From: Nocardioides jiangxiensis
GTDB lineage: Bacteria > Actinomycetota > Actinomycetes > Propionibacteriales > Nocardioidaceae
Reading direction: 5' to 3'
NCBI RefSeq assembly: GCF_030580915.1
Contig: NZ_JAUQTA010000001.1
Span: forward strand, 1,984,001 to 2,048,000
Length of the DNA: 64,000 nt
The position numbers and the translations under genes were made by a program. Below are positions 26,305 to 34,332 of this stretch, piece by piece. Numbering within the stretch: position 1 is the first letter of the stretch; every line of letters starts with the position of its first letter. The notes beneath the pieces were generated by a model. It worked only from the letters and a program-made list of their open reading frames with translations. It was not told the DNA's origin and made no database searches.

Positions 26305-27917
26305 GCGACCAGCCCACCTTCATCCACCGGCTTCCCGAGGAGGCCGTGGCCGGCTACGCGGCCGTCGCCCCCGCCGGGCCGCTGGCCGGGCTCACCTTCG
26401 CGATCAAGGACAACATCGACCTGGCGGGTGTGCCCACCACCGCGGCCGACCCGCGGCGCACGACGCCGGCGGGGGAGTCCGCCACCGTCGTGCAGCGCCT
26501 CCTCGACGCAGGGGCGGTGCCCGTCGGCAAGACGAACATGGACCAGTACGCCACCGGGCTGGTCGGCACGCGCTCGCCGTACGGCGCCTGCCACTCGGTC
26601 TACTCGCCCGACCACGTGAGCGGTGGGTCGAGCTCGGGCAGCGCGGTGGCCGTGGCAGCGGGGGAGGCCGAGTTCGCGCTCGCCACCGACACCGCCGGCA
26701 GCGGCCGCGTGCCGGCGGCGTTCAACGGGCTGGTGGGGGTCAAGCCGAGCAAGGGGCTGGTGCCCACCACGGGCGTCGTGCCCGCCTGCGCCTCGCTGGA
26801 CTGCGTCACGGTCATGGCGCGCACCGTCGCCCGCGGCCGCGAGGTCCTCGACGTGATCGCAGGGCCGGACCCGCGAGACCCTTGGTCCCGCACGCTCGAG
26901 CAGCGGGCGACACCGGCTCGGCCGGTGGTCGCGGTGCCGGTGGGCGACCTCGACCTGGACCCGGTGCACCACGCCGCCTGGGAGGCGTCGACGGCGCGTG
27001 CACGCGAGCTCTGGGACGTGGTGGAGGTGGACGTCACGGCCTTCCTCGAGGCGGCGACCCTGCTCTACGGCGGCCCCTGGGTCGCGGAGCGTCGCCTCGC
27101 CTTCGGCGACGTGCTGACCGACGACCCGGCGGTCGACCCCACGGTGCGGACCATCGTCGCGGACGGACCGGACCTCTCCGCGGTCGACGCCTTCGCCGCC
27201 TTCCACCGGCTGGCCTCCCTCGATGCGGCCACGCGCCCGGTGTGGACCGGGGCCGACGCGCTCCTGCTGCCGGTGACGGCGACGCACCCGACGCTGGAGG
27301 AGGTCGCGGCCGACCCGGTCGGGGTCAACACCCGGCTCGGGCGGTTCACCAACATGACCAACCTGCTCGACCTCTGCGCCGTTGCCTTCCCGGGACCGGT
27401 GCGGGGAGACGGACTGCCGTTCGGGGTGCAGCTGCTGGCACCTGCTGGCGGTGACCTGGCCCTGCTCGACCTCGCGGCCCGCTGGTGCGGCGAGCAGCCG
27501 GCACGGCCCGCCGGGGACGGTCGGGTCGACCTCGTCGTGGCGGGGGCCCACCTGGCCGGTGAGCCGCTCAACGCCGACCTCGTCGCGCGCGGTGGCACCT
27601 TCGTGCGGACCGCCCGGATGGCCCCCGACTACCGGATGTACGTCGTCGACGGCCCGCTCCCGCGCCCCGGCGTCACCCGGCTGCCGGCCGGTGGTGTCGC
27701 GGAGCCCAGTGCCCTCGAGGTCGAGGTGTGGTCGCTGCCGGCGGTGGCGCTGGCCGGCTTCCAGGCGACGATCGCGCCGCCTCTGGGGCTGGGCCAGGTC
27801 GACCTCGACGACGGCACGCGCGTGCTCGGCTTCCTCTGCAGCGGCGACGGTGTCGATCCCGCCCGCGACATCACCGCCCACGGCGGCTGGCGGGCCTGGC
27901 GCGCATCGACGGGGTGA
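26301..27917 (+). CDS. atzF: Allophanate hydrolase
   Basis: Amidase-signature hydrolase that splits allophanate into ammonia and CO2, closing the guanidine pathway. 538 residues. Catalytic residues are Lys36 in FAIKDNID, the cis-serine in GGSSSGSA (110-112) and nucleophile Ser134 in DTAGSGRVPAA. The C-terminal allophanate hydrolase domain, from about residue 410, includes LVVAGAHLAGEPLN and PDYRMYVVDGPLPRPG and sets it apart from generic amidases. The ATG overlaps the upstream stop. A GTG at 26292 is a less likely start. It is somewhat shorter than the usual 570-600 residues. Confidence 0.92.
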   Translation: MSDQPTFIHRLPEEAVAGYAAVAPAGPLAGLTFAIKDNIDLAGVPTTAADPRRTTPAGESATVVQRLLDAGAVPVGKTNMDQYATGLVGTRSPYGACHSVYSPDHVSGGSSSGSAVAVAAGEAEFALATDTAGSGRVPAAFNGLVGVKPSKGLVPTTGVVPACASLDCVTVMARTVARGREVLDVIAGPDPRDPWSRTLEQRATPARPVVAVPVGDLDLDPVHHAAWEASTARARELWDVVEVDVTAFLEAATLLYGGPWVAERRLAFGDVLTDDPAVDPTVRTIVADGPDLSAVDAFAAFHRLASLDAATRPVWTGADALLLPVTATHPTLEEVAADPVGVNTRLGRFTNMTNLLDLCAVAFPGPVRGDGLPFGVQLLAPAGGDLALLDLAARWCGEQPARPAGDGRVDLVVAGAHLAGEPLNADLVARGGTFVRTARMAPDYRMYVVDGPLPRPGVTRLPAGGVAEPSALEVEVWSLPAVALAGFQATIAPPLGLGQVDLDDGTRVLGFLCSGDGVDPARDITAHGGWRAWRASTG

Positions 27918-27919
27918 CG

Positions 27920-27949
27920 GCACCGGGTGGCGGCACCGGGTGGCGGCAC
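27920..27949 (+). repeat. 13-bp tandem repeat within a terminator region
   Basis: GCACCGGGTGGCG occurs at 27920-27932 and again at 27933-27945, followed by a partial third copy GCAC. The second copy forms the left arm of the terminator that follows; the first could pair with the same right arm. Confidence 0.8.
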
Positions 27950-27970
27950 AGCCGTGTCGCCGCCCGGTGC
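27933..27970. terminator. Bidirectional hairpin terminator between convergent genes
   Basis: A 17-bp stem (27933-27949 with 27954-27970, two G-U pairs when read on the plus strand) closes a 4-base loop AGCC. It lies exactly between the ends of atzF and the convergent glycosyltransferase gene, so it probably serves both. No T-tract is present. Confidence 0.7.
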
Positions 27971-27983
27971 GTGCGGGTCCGGA

Positions 27984-29111
27984 TCAGCGGGTGAGGGCGA
28001 GGGGGCGCGCGTCCTCGGTCAGGGACGCGTGCAGGTCGACCATGGCCGCGGTCGTCGCCGACCAGGGGAAGCGCTCGGCCCGCGCCCGGGATGCCGTACG
28101 CCGCTCGGCTGCGGGCCGGCTCGCGACCCGCAGCACCGCGTCGGCCAGCGACGCCGGGTCGGCGTCGCCCCATGCACCGGACCCGGCGTCGATCAGCTCG
28201 CTCGCGCCACCTGTGCGGGCGGTGACGACGGGCGTGCCGCAGGCGAGCGCCTCGAGCACCGCGAGACCGAAGGTCTCACCGGGGCAGACACTCAGTGCGA
28301 CGTCGGCGGCGGCGATGCGGGCGGCCAGCTCGGCGCGGCCGGCGACGTGGCCGTGGAAGGTCACGGGTGCACCGGCTGCGAGCTCCTCGAGCTCGTCGCG
28401 GTGGGGACCCGTGCCGTAGACGTCGAGTGCGACGGGGACGCCCCGGCGGTGCAGCTCGACTGCCGTGGCGACCGCCAGGTGGGGCGACTTCTCCCGGGAG
28501 AGACGGCCGACGTGGACCAGGCGGAGCCTGGCGCCGGCCCGTGCCGGAGGGACGGCAGGCCGGAACGTCTCCAGGTCCACGCCGAGGGGCACCTGGACCA
28601 CCGGCGTCCCGACGGCCGCCGCGGCCGCACCGAACTCCCGTCGCGCGTAGCGCGAGGTCACCACGATCGCGTCGAACTGACGGACCAGGACCTGGTTCCA
28701 CAGTCCGATGGAGACCTTGACCGAGGTGTCGAGGCCGGTGCGCATGGCGAGCATGTCGTCGAGCCGCTCATGGCTGAAGAGGACCGACGCGACGTCGTTG
28801 CGACGGGCCCAGCGTGCGACCGGGAGCAGGGTGGACTTGTCGTTGACCTCGACCGAGGTCGGGCCGAACTGCTCCAGCGCGTCGATCACCCGCCAGGGCT
28901 CGACGATCAGCCGGTAGCCGCCGCCGACCCGGGGCGCGCGCAGCTGGACCACGGTCCCCTCGGGCGTCTCCTCGCGCGCGTCGGTGGGGCCGGGCACGAC
29001 GAGGAGGCGCTCGGCGCCGGCTGCGACGTAGCCTGCGCCGAGGGCGGCGACCGCCGTCTTCATGCCCCCCGACGCTGGGCCGATGAAGTTGGCGAGCTGG
29101 GCGATGCGCAT
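27984..29111 (-). CDS. GT4-family glycosyltransferase
   Basis: Retaining GT-B glycosyltransferase of 375 residues. The N-terminal domain opens with MRIAQLANFIGPASGGMKTA, a nucleotide-loop pattern with a GG motif. The C-terminal domain has LVHVGRLSREKSPHLAV, then VYGTGPHRDELEELA, and the GT4 donor-binding block LSVCPGETFGLAVLEALACG with the ExxxxxxxE glutamates. Acceptor and donor sugar are not predictable. The start at 29111 is chosen; ATG 29123 four codons upstream is possible. Divergent from the pirin gene. Confidence 0.85.
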   Translation of the reverse strand: MRIAQLANFIGPASGGMKTAVAALGAGYVAAGAERLLVVPGPTDAREETPEGTVVQLRAPRVGGGYRLIVEPWRVIDALEQFGPTSVEVNDKSTLLPVARWARRNDVASVLFSHERLDDMLAMRTGLDTSVKVSIGLWNQVLVRQFDAIVVTSRYARREFGAAAAAVGTPVVQVPLGVDLETFRPAVPPARAGARLRLVHVGRLSREKSPHLAVATAVELHRRGVPVALDVYGTGPHRDELEELAAGAPVTFHGHVAGRAELAARIAAADVALSVCPGETFGLAVLEALACGTPVVTARTGGASELIDAGSGAWGDADPASLADAVLRVASRPAAERRTASRARAERFPWSATTAAMVDLHASLTEDARPLALTR

Positions 29112-29231
29112 GCCCTCCACCATGCCTCGCGTGCGTGAACGGACCGTGAGCCGCGGGTGGCCCACGCATGTCGCCTCCCGTGGTGACCGCCACCTCTGAC
29201 GCGGATGAGCGGCGCGTGGCAGGCTGAGGGC

Positions 29232-30227
29232 ATGAGCAACACCGAGCGCGAGCCCGTCGAGATCGTCTGTGGCGAGGCCGGCGCCGGCCCCGGCGTCACC
29301 GTCCTGGTGCCGCGCGACGTCCCGCTCGGCGGACCCCGGGCGATGAACGTGCGCCGGACCCTCCCGTCGCGGGAGCGCACGCTGATCGGCGCCTGGTGCT
29401 TCGCCGACCACTACGGCCCCGACCCCGTCGCCGAGAGCGGCGGCATGGTGGTCACCCCGCATCCGCACACGGGGCTGGCCACGGTCAGCTGGCTGTTCAC
29501 CGGCGAGGTGGAGCACCGCGACTCGATCGGCACCGTGGCGATGGTCCGTCCGGGTGAGGTGAACCTGATGACGGCCGGCCACGGCATCAGCCACTCCGAG
29601 AACTCGACGCCCGCGACCACGGTCCTGCACGGTGTGCAGCTCTGGTTGGCGCTGCCCGACGCCGCCCGTGACATGGCGCCGTCCTTCGAGCACCACGCGC
29701 CCGCTCCGGTCACGGGGGAGGGCTGGTCGGCGTCGGTCTTCCTGGGCTCGCTGCTCGGGTCGTCGTCCCCGGTGAGCTACCCGTTCCCGGTGCTCGGCGC
29801 CGAGCTCCGGCTCCAGGCCGGCACCACCCTGCGCATCGACGTCGACGCGTCGTACGAGCACGGGCTGCTGGTGGACCACGGCGTGGTCACCTTCGCCGGG
29901 CGGGAGCTGAAGCCGGCCGAGCTGGGCTACCTCGCACCGGGGTGCGCGACGGTGGAGATCACCGCGCACGAGGACGCGCTGCTGGTGCTGCTCGGTGGCC
30001 CGCCGTTCGGCGAGCAGCTGGTGATGTGGTGGAACTTCGTGGGGCGCACCCACGACGAGGTCGTCGCCTACCGCGACGAGTGGCAGGCGCAGATCACGCG
30101 CGACGGGGCGGTGCTGGCGGACAGCCAGGACGTCGCGCCGGGCCGGTTCGGCACCGTGGCCGGCGACCACACGCCGCCGATCCCGGCGCCTCCGCTGCCG
30201 AACCTGCGACTGAAGTCCCGCGGCTGA
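29232..30227 (+). CDS. Pirin family protein
   Basis: Bicupin of 331 residues. The N-terminal cupin has the metal-binding His/Glu pattern in VTPHPHTGLATVSWLFTGEV and in MTAGHGISHSEN; the C-terminal cupin ends GGPPFGEQLVMWWNFVGRTH. Pirins are iron proteins, some with quercetinase activity and others tied to stress or transcription; the role here is not known. The ATG at 29232 is favoured over GTG 29205 because it follows the hydrophilic family N-terminus; CAGGCT lies 6 bases upstream. Confidence 0.9.
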   Translation: MSNTEREPVEIVCGEAGAGPGVTVLVPRDVPLGGPRAMNVRRTLPSRERTLIGAWCFADHYGPDPVAESGGMVVTPHPHTGLATVSWLFTGEVEHRDSIGTVAMVRPGEVNLMTAGHGISHSENSTPATTVLHGVQLWLALPDAARDMAPSFEHHAPAPVTGEGWSASVFLGSLLGSSSPVSYPFPVLGAELRLQAGTTLRIDVDASYEHGLLVDHGVVTFAGRELKPAELGYLAPGCATVEITAHEDALLVLLGGPPFGEQLVMWWNFVGRTHDEVVAYRDEWQAQITRDGAVLADSQDVAPGRFGTVAGDHTPPIPAPPLPNLRLKSRG

Positions 30228-30273
30228 GCCTGCTCACGCCGCCGCGGGCCCGGCGTACGGAAGGATGTGCGCC

Positions 30274-30897
30274 ATGACGGACCTGGTGCTGCCCGACCTC
30301 GTTCTGGGTGACGACGGCGAGCTTCGCTGCGCGTGGGCAGGCTCCGGCGAGATGCGGGCCTACCACGACACCGAGTGGGGACGCTTCCCGGAGACCGGGT
30401 CCAGCGCGGACGTGGTGCTCTTCGAACGGCTGACCCTCGAGGCGTTCCAGTCCGGCCTGAGCTGGGCGATCATCCTGCGCAAGCGGGAGGGGTTCCGCCG
30501 GGCGTTCGCGGGCTTCGACCCGTACCGGGTCGCGACCTTCGGCGAGCCCGAGCGCGAGGCGCTGCTCGCCGACACCGGCATCGTGCGCAACCGCGCGAAG
30601 ATCGACGCCACGATCGCCAACGCCCGGGCCCTGCTCGCCTTCCGCGACAGCGAGGGGCCGGGCGAGTTCGCGCGGTTCGTCGCCTCCTTCGCGCCCCCGC
30701 CCCGCCCCGCGCCCACCTCGTACGCCGAGGTGCCCGGCCAGACGCCGGAGTCGCTCGCGCTGAGCAAGGCGCTCAAGAAGCGAGGGTTCACCTTCGTCGG
30801 CCCGACCACGATGTACGCCCTCATGCAGGCGCTCGGGATGGTCAACGACCACCTGGAGGGCTGTGTGGCGAGGGAGCCCCGGGAGTCAGTCGCGTGA
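30274..30897 (+). CDS. tag: DNA-3-methyladenine glycosylase I
   Basis: Base-excision repair enzyme removing 3-methyladenine from DNA, 207 residues. Family marks are the N-terminal zinc ligand in LRCAWAG, AYHDTEWG, LTLEAFQSGLSWAIILRKRE, NRAKIDATIANA, and the C-terminal ligands in MVNDHLEGC. GGAAGG lies upstream of ATG 30274; ATG 30265 is an alternative adding three residues. The stop overlaps the GTG of the LrgA-like gene, so an unrelated membrane protein pair is co-transcribed with a repair gene. Confidence 0.95.
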   Translation: MTDLVLPDLVLGDDGELRCAWAGSGEMRAYHDTEWGRFPETGSSADVVLFERLTLEAFQSGLSWAIILRKREGFRRAFAGFDPYRVATFGEPEREALLADTGIVRNRAKIDATIANARALLAFRDSEGPGEFARFVASFAPPPRPAPTSYAEVPGQTPESLALSKALKKRGFTFVGPTTMYALMQALGMVNDHLEGCVAREPRESVA

Positions 30898-31253
30898 TCA
30901 ACGGACTGCTCTGGCTGCTCGGCTTCCAGCTCGTCGGGGAGGTCGTCGTGCGCAGCCTCCACCTGGCCGTCCCCGGTCCGGTCGTCGGCATGGTGCTGCT
31001 CTTCGCCGTGCTGCAGTGGCGGCGCCCTCCTGCCGGCGCCAACCTCTTCCGCGCGGCCGACGGGCTGCTCAAGCACCTCCAGCTCCTCTTCATCCCCGCG
31101 GGCGTCGGCGTCATCACGCTGCTGCACGTGGTGGGCGACCACCCGGTGCCGATCGTGGGTGCCCTGGTCGTCTCGTGGATCGCCGTGCTGCTGGTGGTGG
31201 GCTGGCTGACCCAGCTGCTGCTCGGTCGTGACGCCGGGGCGGCACGCCGATGA
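30894..31253 (+). CDS. lrgA: CidA/LrgA family holin-like membrane protein
   Basis: Small membrane protein of 119 residues with four predicted helices. The family hallmark is HLAVPGPVVGMVLLFAVLQW followed by LLKHLQLLFIPAGVGVI. CidA/LrgA proteins resemble phage holins and, with LrgB, affect murein hydrolase activity or pyruvate/metabolite transport. GTG start in a GTGA overlap with tag; ATGA overlap with lrgB. No LytSR-type sensor pair lies nearby. Confidence 0.9.
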   Translation: MINGLLWLLGFQLVGEVVVRSLHLAVPGPVVGMVLLFAVLQWRRPPAGANLFRAADGLLKHLQLLFIPAGVGVITLLHVVGDHPVPIVGALVVSWIAVLLVVGWLTQLLLGRDAGAARR

Positions 31254-31960
31254 ACGACGCGCTCGACTGGCTGCGCACCTCGCCGCTGCTCGGCCTCTTC
31301 CTGACCCTGTTCGGCTACCGCCTCGGCCTGGAGTTGCAGCAGCGCGTACCTGTGGCCTGGAAGGCCGTTGCGCAGCCGGTCCTCGTGGCGCTCGTCGTCA
31401 TCGGGACCTCCCTGTGGGCCCTCGACATCTCCTACGACGACTACCTCGTCGGCGGGAGCATCATCGGCTTCTTCCTCGGCCCGGCGACCGTGGCCCTGGC
31501 CGTGCCGCTGCACCGCCAGGCCCACCACCTCGGTCGCATGTTCGTGCCGATGGTCGTCGCGCTGCCGGTCGGTGCCGTCATCGGCATCGCGACCGGCGTC
31601 CTCGCGGTGCGGCTGCTCGGTGGGGACCACGTCCTGGAGCTGACGATGGCACCCAAGTCGGCGACCACCCCGGTCAGCCTGGCGATCTCGACGTCGATCG
31701 GCGGGCTCCCCGCCCTCACGGCGGTGCTCGCGATCGTCACCGGCATCATCAGTGCGGTTGCCGCTCCGGCGCTCCTCGACCTGGCCCGGATCCGCGACCG
31801 GCGCGCGCGTGGCCTGGCGATCGGTGCGAGCAGCCACGGCATCGGCACCTCACGGGCGCTGCGGGAGCACCCGACCGAGGGAGCCTTCTCCGGCCTCGCG
31901 ATGGGCCTCACGGCACTGCTGGTCAGCCTCCTCACCCCGATCGTCCTGATCCTGCTGTGA
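31250..31960 (+). CDS. lrgB: LrgB family protein
   Basis: Multi-pass membrane protein of 236 residues, partner of LrgA. Family stretches are FLTLFGYRLGLELQQRV, FLGPATVALAVPLHRQ, LAPKSATTPVSLAIS-type sequence (here MAPKSATTPVSLAISTSIGG) and ASSHGIGTSRAL near the end. The ATG overlaps the lrgA stop. Function in this organism is inferred only from the pairing. Confidence 0.92.
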   Translation: MNDALDWLRTSPLLGLFLTLFGYRLGLELQQRVPVAWKAVAQPVLVALVVIGTSLWALDISYDDYLVGGSIIGFFLGPATVALAVPLHRQAHHLGRMFVPMVVALPVGAVIGIATGVLAVRLLGGDHVLELTMAPKSATTPVSLAISTSIGGLPALTAVLAIVTGIISAVAAPALLDLARIRDRRARGLAIGASSHGIGTSRALREHPTEGAFSGLAMGLTALLVSLLTPIVLILL

Positions 31961-31975
31961 ATCCCGGCCGGGATT
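31960..31975. repeat. Perfect 16-bp palindrome after lrgB
   Basis: AATCCCGGCCGGGATT overlaps the last base of the lrgB stop codon. It could be a short terminator stem for lrgAB or part of the regulatory region of the amidase gene. No T-tract follows. Confidence 0.6.
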
Positions 31976-31977
31976 GG

Positions 31978-31995
31978 TATGACTCCCGAGTCATA
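31978..31995. promoter_or_regulatory. Palindromic operator upstream of the amidase
   Basis: TATGACTC-CC-GAGTCATA is a perfect 8-bp inverted repeat centred about 40 bases before the predicted transcription start. It covers the place where a -35 box would lie. The symmetry is typical of dimeric GntR or TetR repressor sites. The cognate regulator is not in the window. Confidence 0.6.
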
Positions 31996-32013
31996 TGTGT
32001 CCGCGCGGGTGGC

Positions 32014-32019
32014 TAGGGT
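32014..32019 (+). promoter_or_regulatory. Predicted -10 box, leaderless amidase mRNA
   Basis: TAGGGT lies 6 bases before the amidase ATG, and no Shine-Dalgarno sequence lies between. The palindromic operator ends 18 bases upstream of this box. Confidence 0.55.
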
Positions 32020-32025
32020 CGGGCC

Positions 32026-33414
32026 ATGGCTCGCGTGCACGCATTCACCGATGACGTCCTGGCCGACCACGACGCGGTCGGCCTGGTCGACCTGCTCCGC
32101 ACGAGGGCGGTGAGCCCGCAGGAGCTGAGCGCGGCGGTCGGCGCCCGCATCGGGGCGGTGGACCCCGACCTCGGTGGCCTCGCCCACGCGGCGTACGACG
32201 TGCCGGCGCGGGGGAGCGGGGGCTTCTTCGCCGGGCTGCCGATGCTGGCCAAGGACAACGTCGACGTCGCCGGCATGCCCACGCGCCACGGCACCGACGC
32301 CTTCCCGGCGGTGCCGAAGAAGGCCGACGGCGACTGGGCGCGCGCCCTGCGGGCCATCGGGCTGCACCCGATCGGCAAGTCGCGTCTCTCCGAGTTCGGC
32401 TTCAGTGCCTCCTGTGAGCACCCGCGCCTCGGCCCGGTCCGCAACCCGTGGAGCACCGCGCACACCGCGGGCGCGAGCAGCAGTGGCTCCGCGGCGTTCG
32501 TCGCGGCCGGTGCCCTCCCGCTGGCGCACGCCAACGACGGCGGTGGCTCGATCCGGATCCCGGCCGCGAGCTGTGGCCTGGTCGGCCTCAAGCCGACCCG
32601 CAACCGCACGCCGCAGGACGCGATGATGCGCCACATGCCCGTGCGGATCGTCTCCGACGGCGTCGTCACCCGCTCGGTCCGCGACACCGCGGCGTTCCTG
32701 CGGGAGATGGAGCGCCATGCGCCCGCGCGCAGGCTCCGCCCGGTCGGCGACGTGACGGGACCGTCGGACGAGCGGCTGAAGGTCGCCGTCGTGACCACGT
32801 CCGTGGGCCGCGAGGCGTCCCCGGAGATGCGCGAGCTGACCCTGAAGACGGCTGCCCTCCTCGAGGGCCTCGGCCACCGGGTCGAGGAGATCGACCACCC
32901 GGTGCCGGACTCCTTCGCCGACGACTTCCTGCTCTACTGGTCCATCCTGGCGACCGCGATCGTCCGGGGGTCGAGGCTCCAGTTCGGCAGGGACGCCGAC
33001 GTGAGCCGCTACGACAACCTGACGCACGGCCTCGCCCGCCACGGCCAGCGCAGCCTGCCGAGGCTGCCGCTCGCCATGGCCCGGCTCGCCCGGTCGCAGC
33101 GTGCCTCCGCCGCGCTCTTCCAGCAGTACGACGTCGTCCTCACGCCGACCGTGGCCCACGAGACCCCGCGCATCGGCCACCTCGACCCGACGCAGCCCTT
33201 CGAGACGGTGGTCGAGCGCCTGATGGACTGGGTCGCCTTCACGCCCCTGCAGAACGCCACCGGCGACCCGTCGATCTCGCTCCCGCTCGCGCAGACCGCG
33301 GCCGGCCTGCCTGCGGGCATGCTCTTCTCCGCCGGCAGCGGACAGGAGGCCCGGCTCCTCGGCCTCGCCTACGAGCTGGAGCAGGCCCAGCCGTTCGCCC
33401 GGATCCAGGACTGA
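32026..33414 (+). CDS. Amidase-signature family hydrolase
   Basis: Ser-cis-Ser-Lys hydrolase of 462 residues. Catalytic Lys76 is in MLAKDNVD, the cis-serine in AGASSSGSA (151-153) and nucleophile Ser175 in NDGGGSIRIPAA. It lacks the allophanate hydrolase C-terminal domain of the gene at 26301. No GatB or GatC partner is present, so it is not a tRNA amidotransferase. The substrate is unknown; amides, carbamates or peptide amides are all handled by this family. It has its own operator and leaderless promoter, so expression is probably induced by substrate. Confidence 0.88.
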   Translation: MARVHAFTDDVLADHDAVGLVDLLRTRAVSPQELSAAVGARIGAVDPDLGGLAHAAYDVPARGSGGFFAGLPMLAKDNVDVAGMPTRHGTDAFPAVPKKADGDWARALRAIGLHPIGKSRLSEFGFSASCEHPRLGPVRNPWSTAHTAGASSSGSAAFVAAGALPLAHANDGGGSIRIPAASCGLVGLKPTRNRTPQDAMMRHMPVRIVSDGVVTRSVRDTAAFLREMERHAPARRLRPVGDVTGPSDERLKVAVVTTSVGREASPEMRELTLKTAALLEGLGHRVEEIDHPVPDSFADDFLLYWSILATAIVRGSRLQFGRDADVSRYDNLTHGLARHGQRSLPRLPLAMARLARSQRASAALFQQYDVVLTPTVAHETPRIGHLDPTQPFETVVERLMDWVAFTPLQNATGDPSISLPLAQTAAGLPAGMLFSAGSGQEARLLGLAYELEQAQPFARIQD

Positions 33415-33471
33415 CCGGCCCGGCCTGCGCGCGTCCCGGTCGGGCTGTGGCCGGCCGCTAGGTTGGGGCTC

Positions 33472-34332
33472 GTGCTCAAGCTCGGTCGCCACACCTTCGC
33501 CGACGACCGCCTCCTCGTGATGGCGATCGTCAACCGCACCCGCGACTCCTTCTACGACAAGGGCGCGACCTATGCCGAGGACGCCGCCCTCGACCGCGTC
33601 CGGCAGGTCGTGGAGCAGGGGGCGGAGATCGTGGACATCGGAGGGGTGAAGGCCGGTCCCGGCGAGGTGGTGGACCTCGACGAGGAGCTGCGCCGCACGG
33701 TCGGCTTCGTCGCCCGGGTGCGCGAGGAGCTCCCGGACGTCGTGATCTCCGTCGACACCTGGCGCCACGAGGTCGGCGACGCCGTGTGCCGGGCGGGGGC
33801 CGACCTGCTCAACGACGCGTGGGGCGGCTACGACCCGCAGCTGATCGAGGTCGCCGCGCGCCACGACGCGGCGTACGTCTGCACGCACACCAACGGGGCG
33901 ACGCCGCGCCAGCCACCGCACCGGGTCTCGTACGCCGACGTGGTCCGTGCCGCCATCGACGACACCGTCGCCCTGGCCAACCGGGCGCTGGCTGCCGGTG
34001 TCGCGCGCGAGTCGCTGCTGATCGACCCCGCCCACGACTTCGAGAAGACCACCTGGCACTCGCTCGAGGTCACCCGCCGCCTGGACGAGATGACGGCGAC
34101 CGGCTGGCCCGTGCTCGTGTCGCTCTCCAACAAGGACTTCGTGGGGGAGACCCTCGACCTGCCGACCGACCAGCGGCTCACGGGCACCCTCGCCGCCACC
34201 GCGGTGAGCGCGTGGCACGGTGCCCGGGTCTATCGCGTCCACGAGGTCGTCGAGACCCGGCAGGTGCTCGACATGGTCTCCTCCATCCGCGGCATCCGAC
34301 CGCCCGCGCGCACGACGAGGGCGCTGGCATGA
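33472..34332 (+). CDS. folP2: Dihydropteroate synthase-like protein, FolP2 type
   Basis: TIM-barrel pterin-binding protein of 286 residues. The DHPS blocks are altered as in actinobacterial FolP2: MAIVNRTRDSFYDKG, DIGGVKAGPGE in place of the usual DIGGESTRPG, ISVDTWRHEV, LLNDAWGG, and LVSLSNKDFVGET in place of the SRK loop. FolP2 of mycobacteria is reported to lack normal dihydropteroate synthase activity, so a folate role is doubtful. GTG 33472 has TAGGTT 7 bases upstream (leaderless); a TTG at 33463 would lie partly inside that box. The stop overlaps the next gene. Confidence 0.85.
   Translation: MLKLGRHTFADDRLLVMAIVNRTRDSFYDKGATYAEDAALDRVRQVVEQGAEIVDIGGVKAGPGEVVDLDEELRRTVGFVARVREELPDVVISVDTWRHEVGDAVCRAGADLLNDAWGGYDPQLIEVAARHDAAYVCTHTNGATPRQPPHRVSYADVVRAAIDDTVALANRALAAGVARESLLIDPAHDFEKTTWHSLEVTRRLDEMTATGWPVLVSLSNKDFVGETLDLPTDQRLTGTLAATAVSAWHGARVYRVHEVVETRQVLDMVSSIRGIRPPARTTRALA

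Noticed and set aside
24295..27917. Naming the pathway urea carboxylase/allophanate hydrolase for urea use
   Set aside because: The guanidine-I riboswitch and the CgdA/CgdB pair point to guanidine as substrate, and urea carboxylation would not need the deiminase.
32026..33414. Amidase as GatA of the tRNA amidotransferase
   Set aside because: No gatB or gatC nearby, the sequence is divergent from GatA, and it has its own operator.
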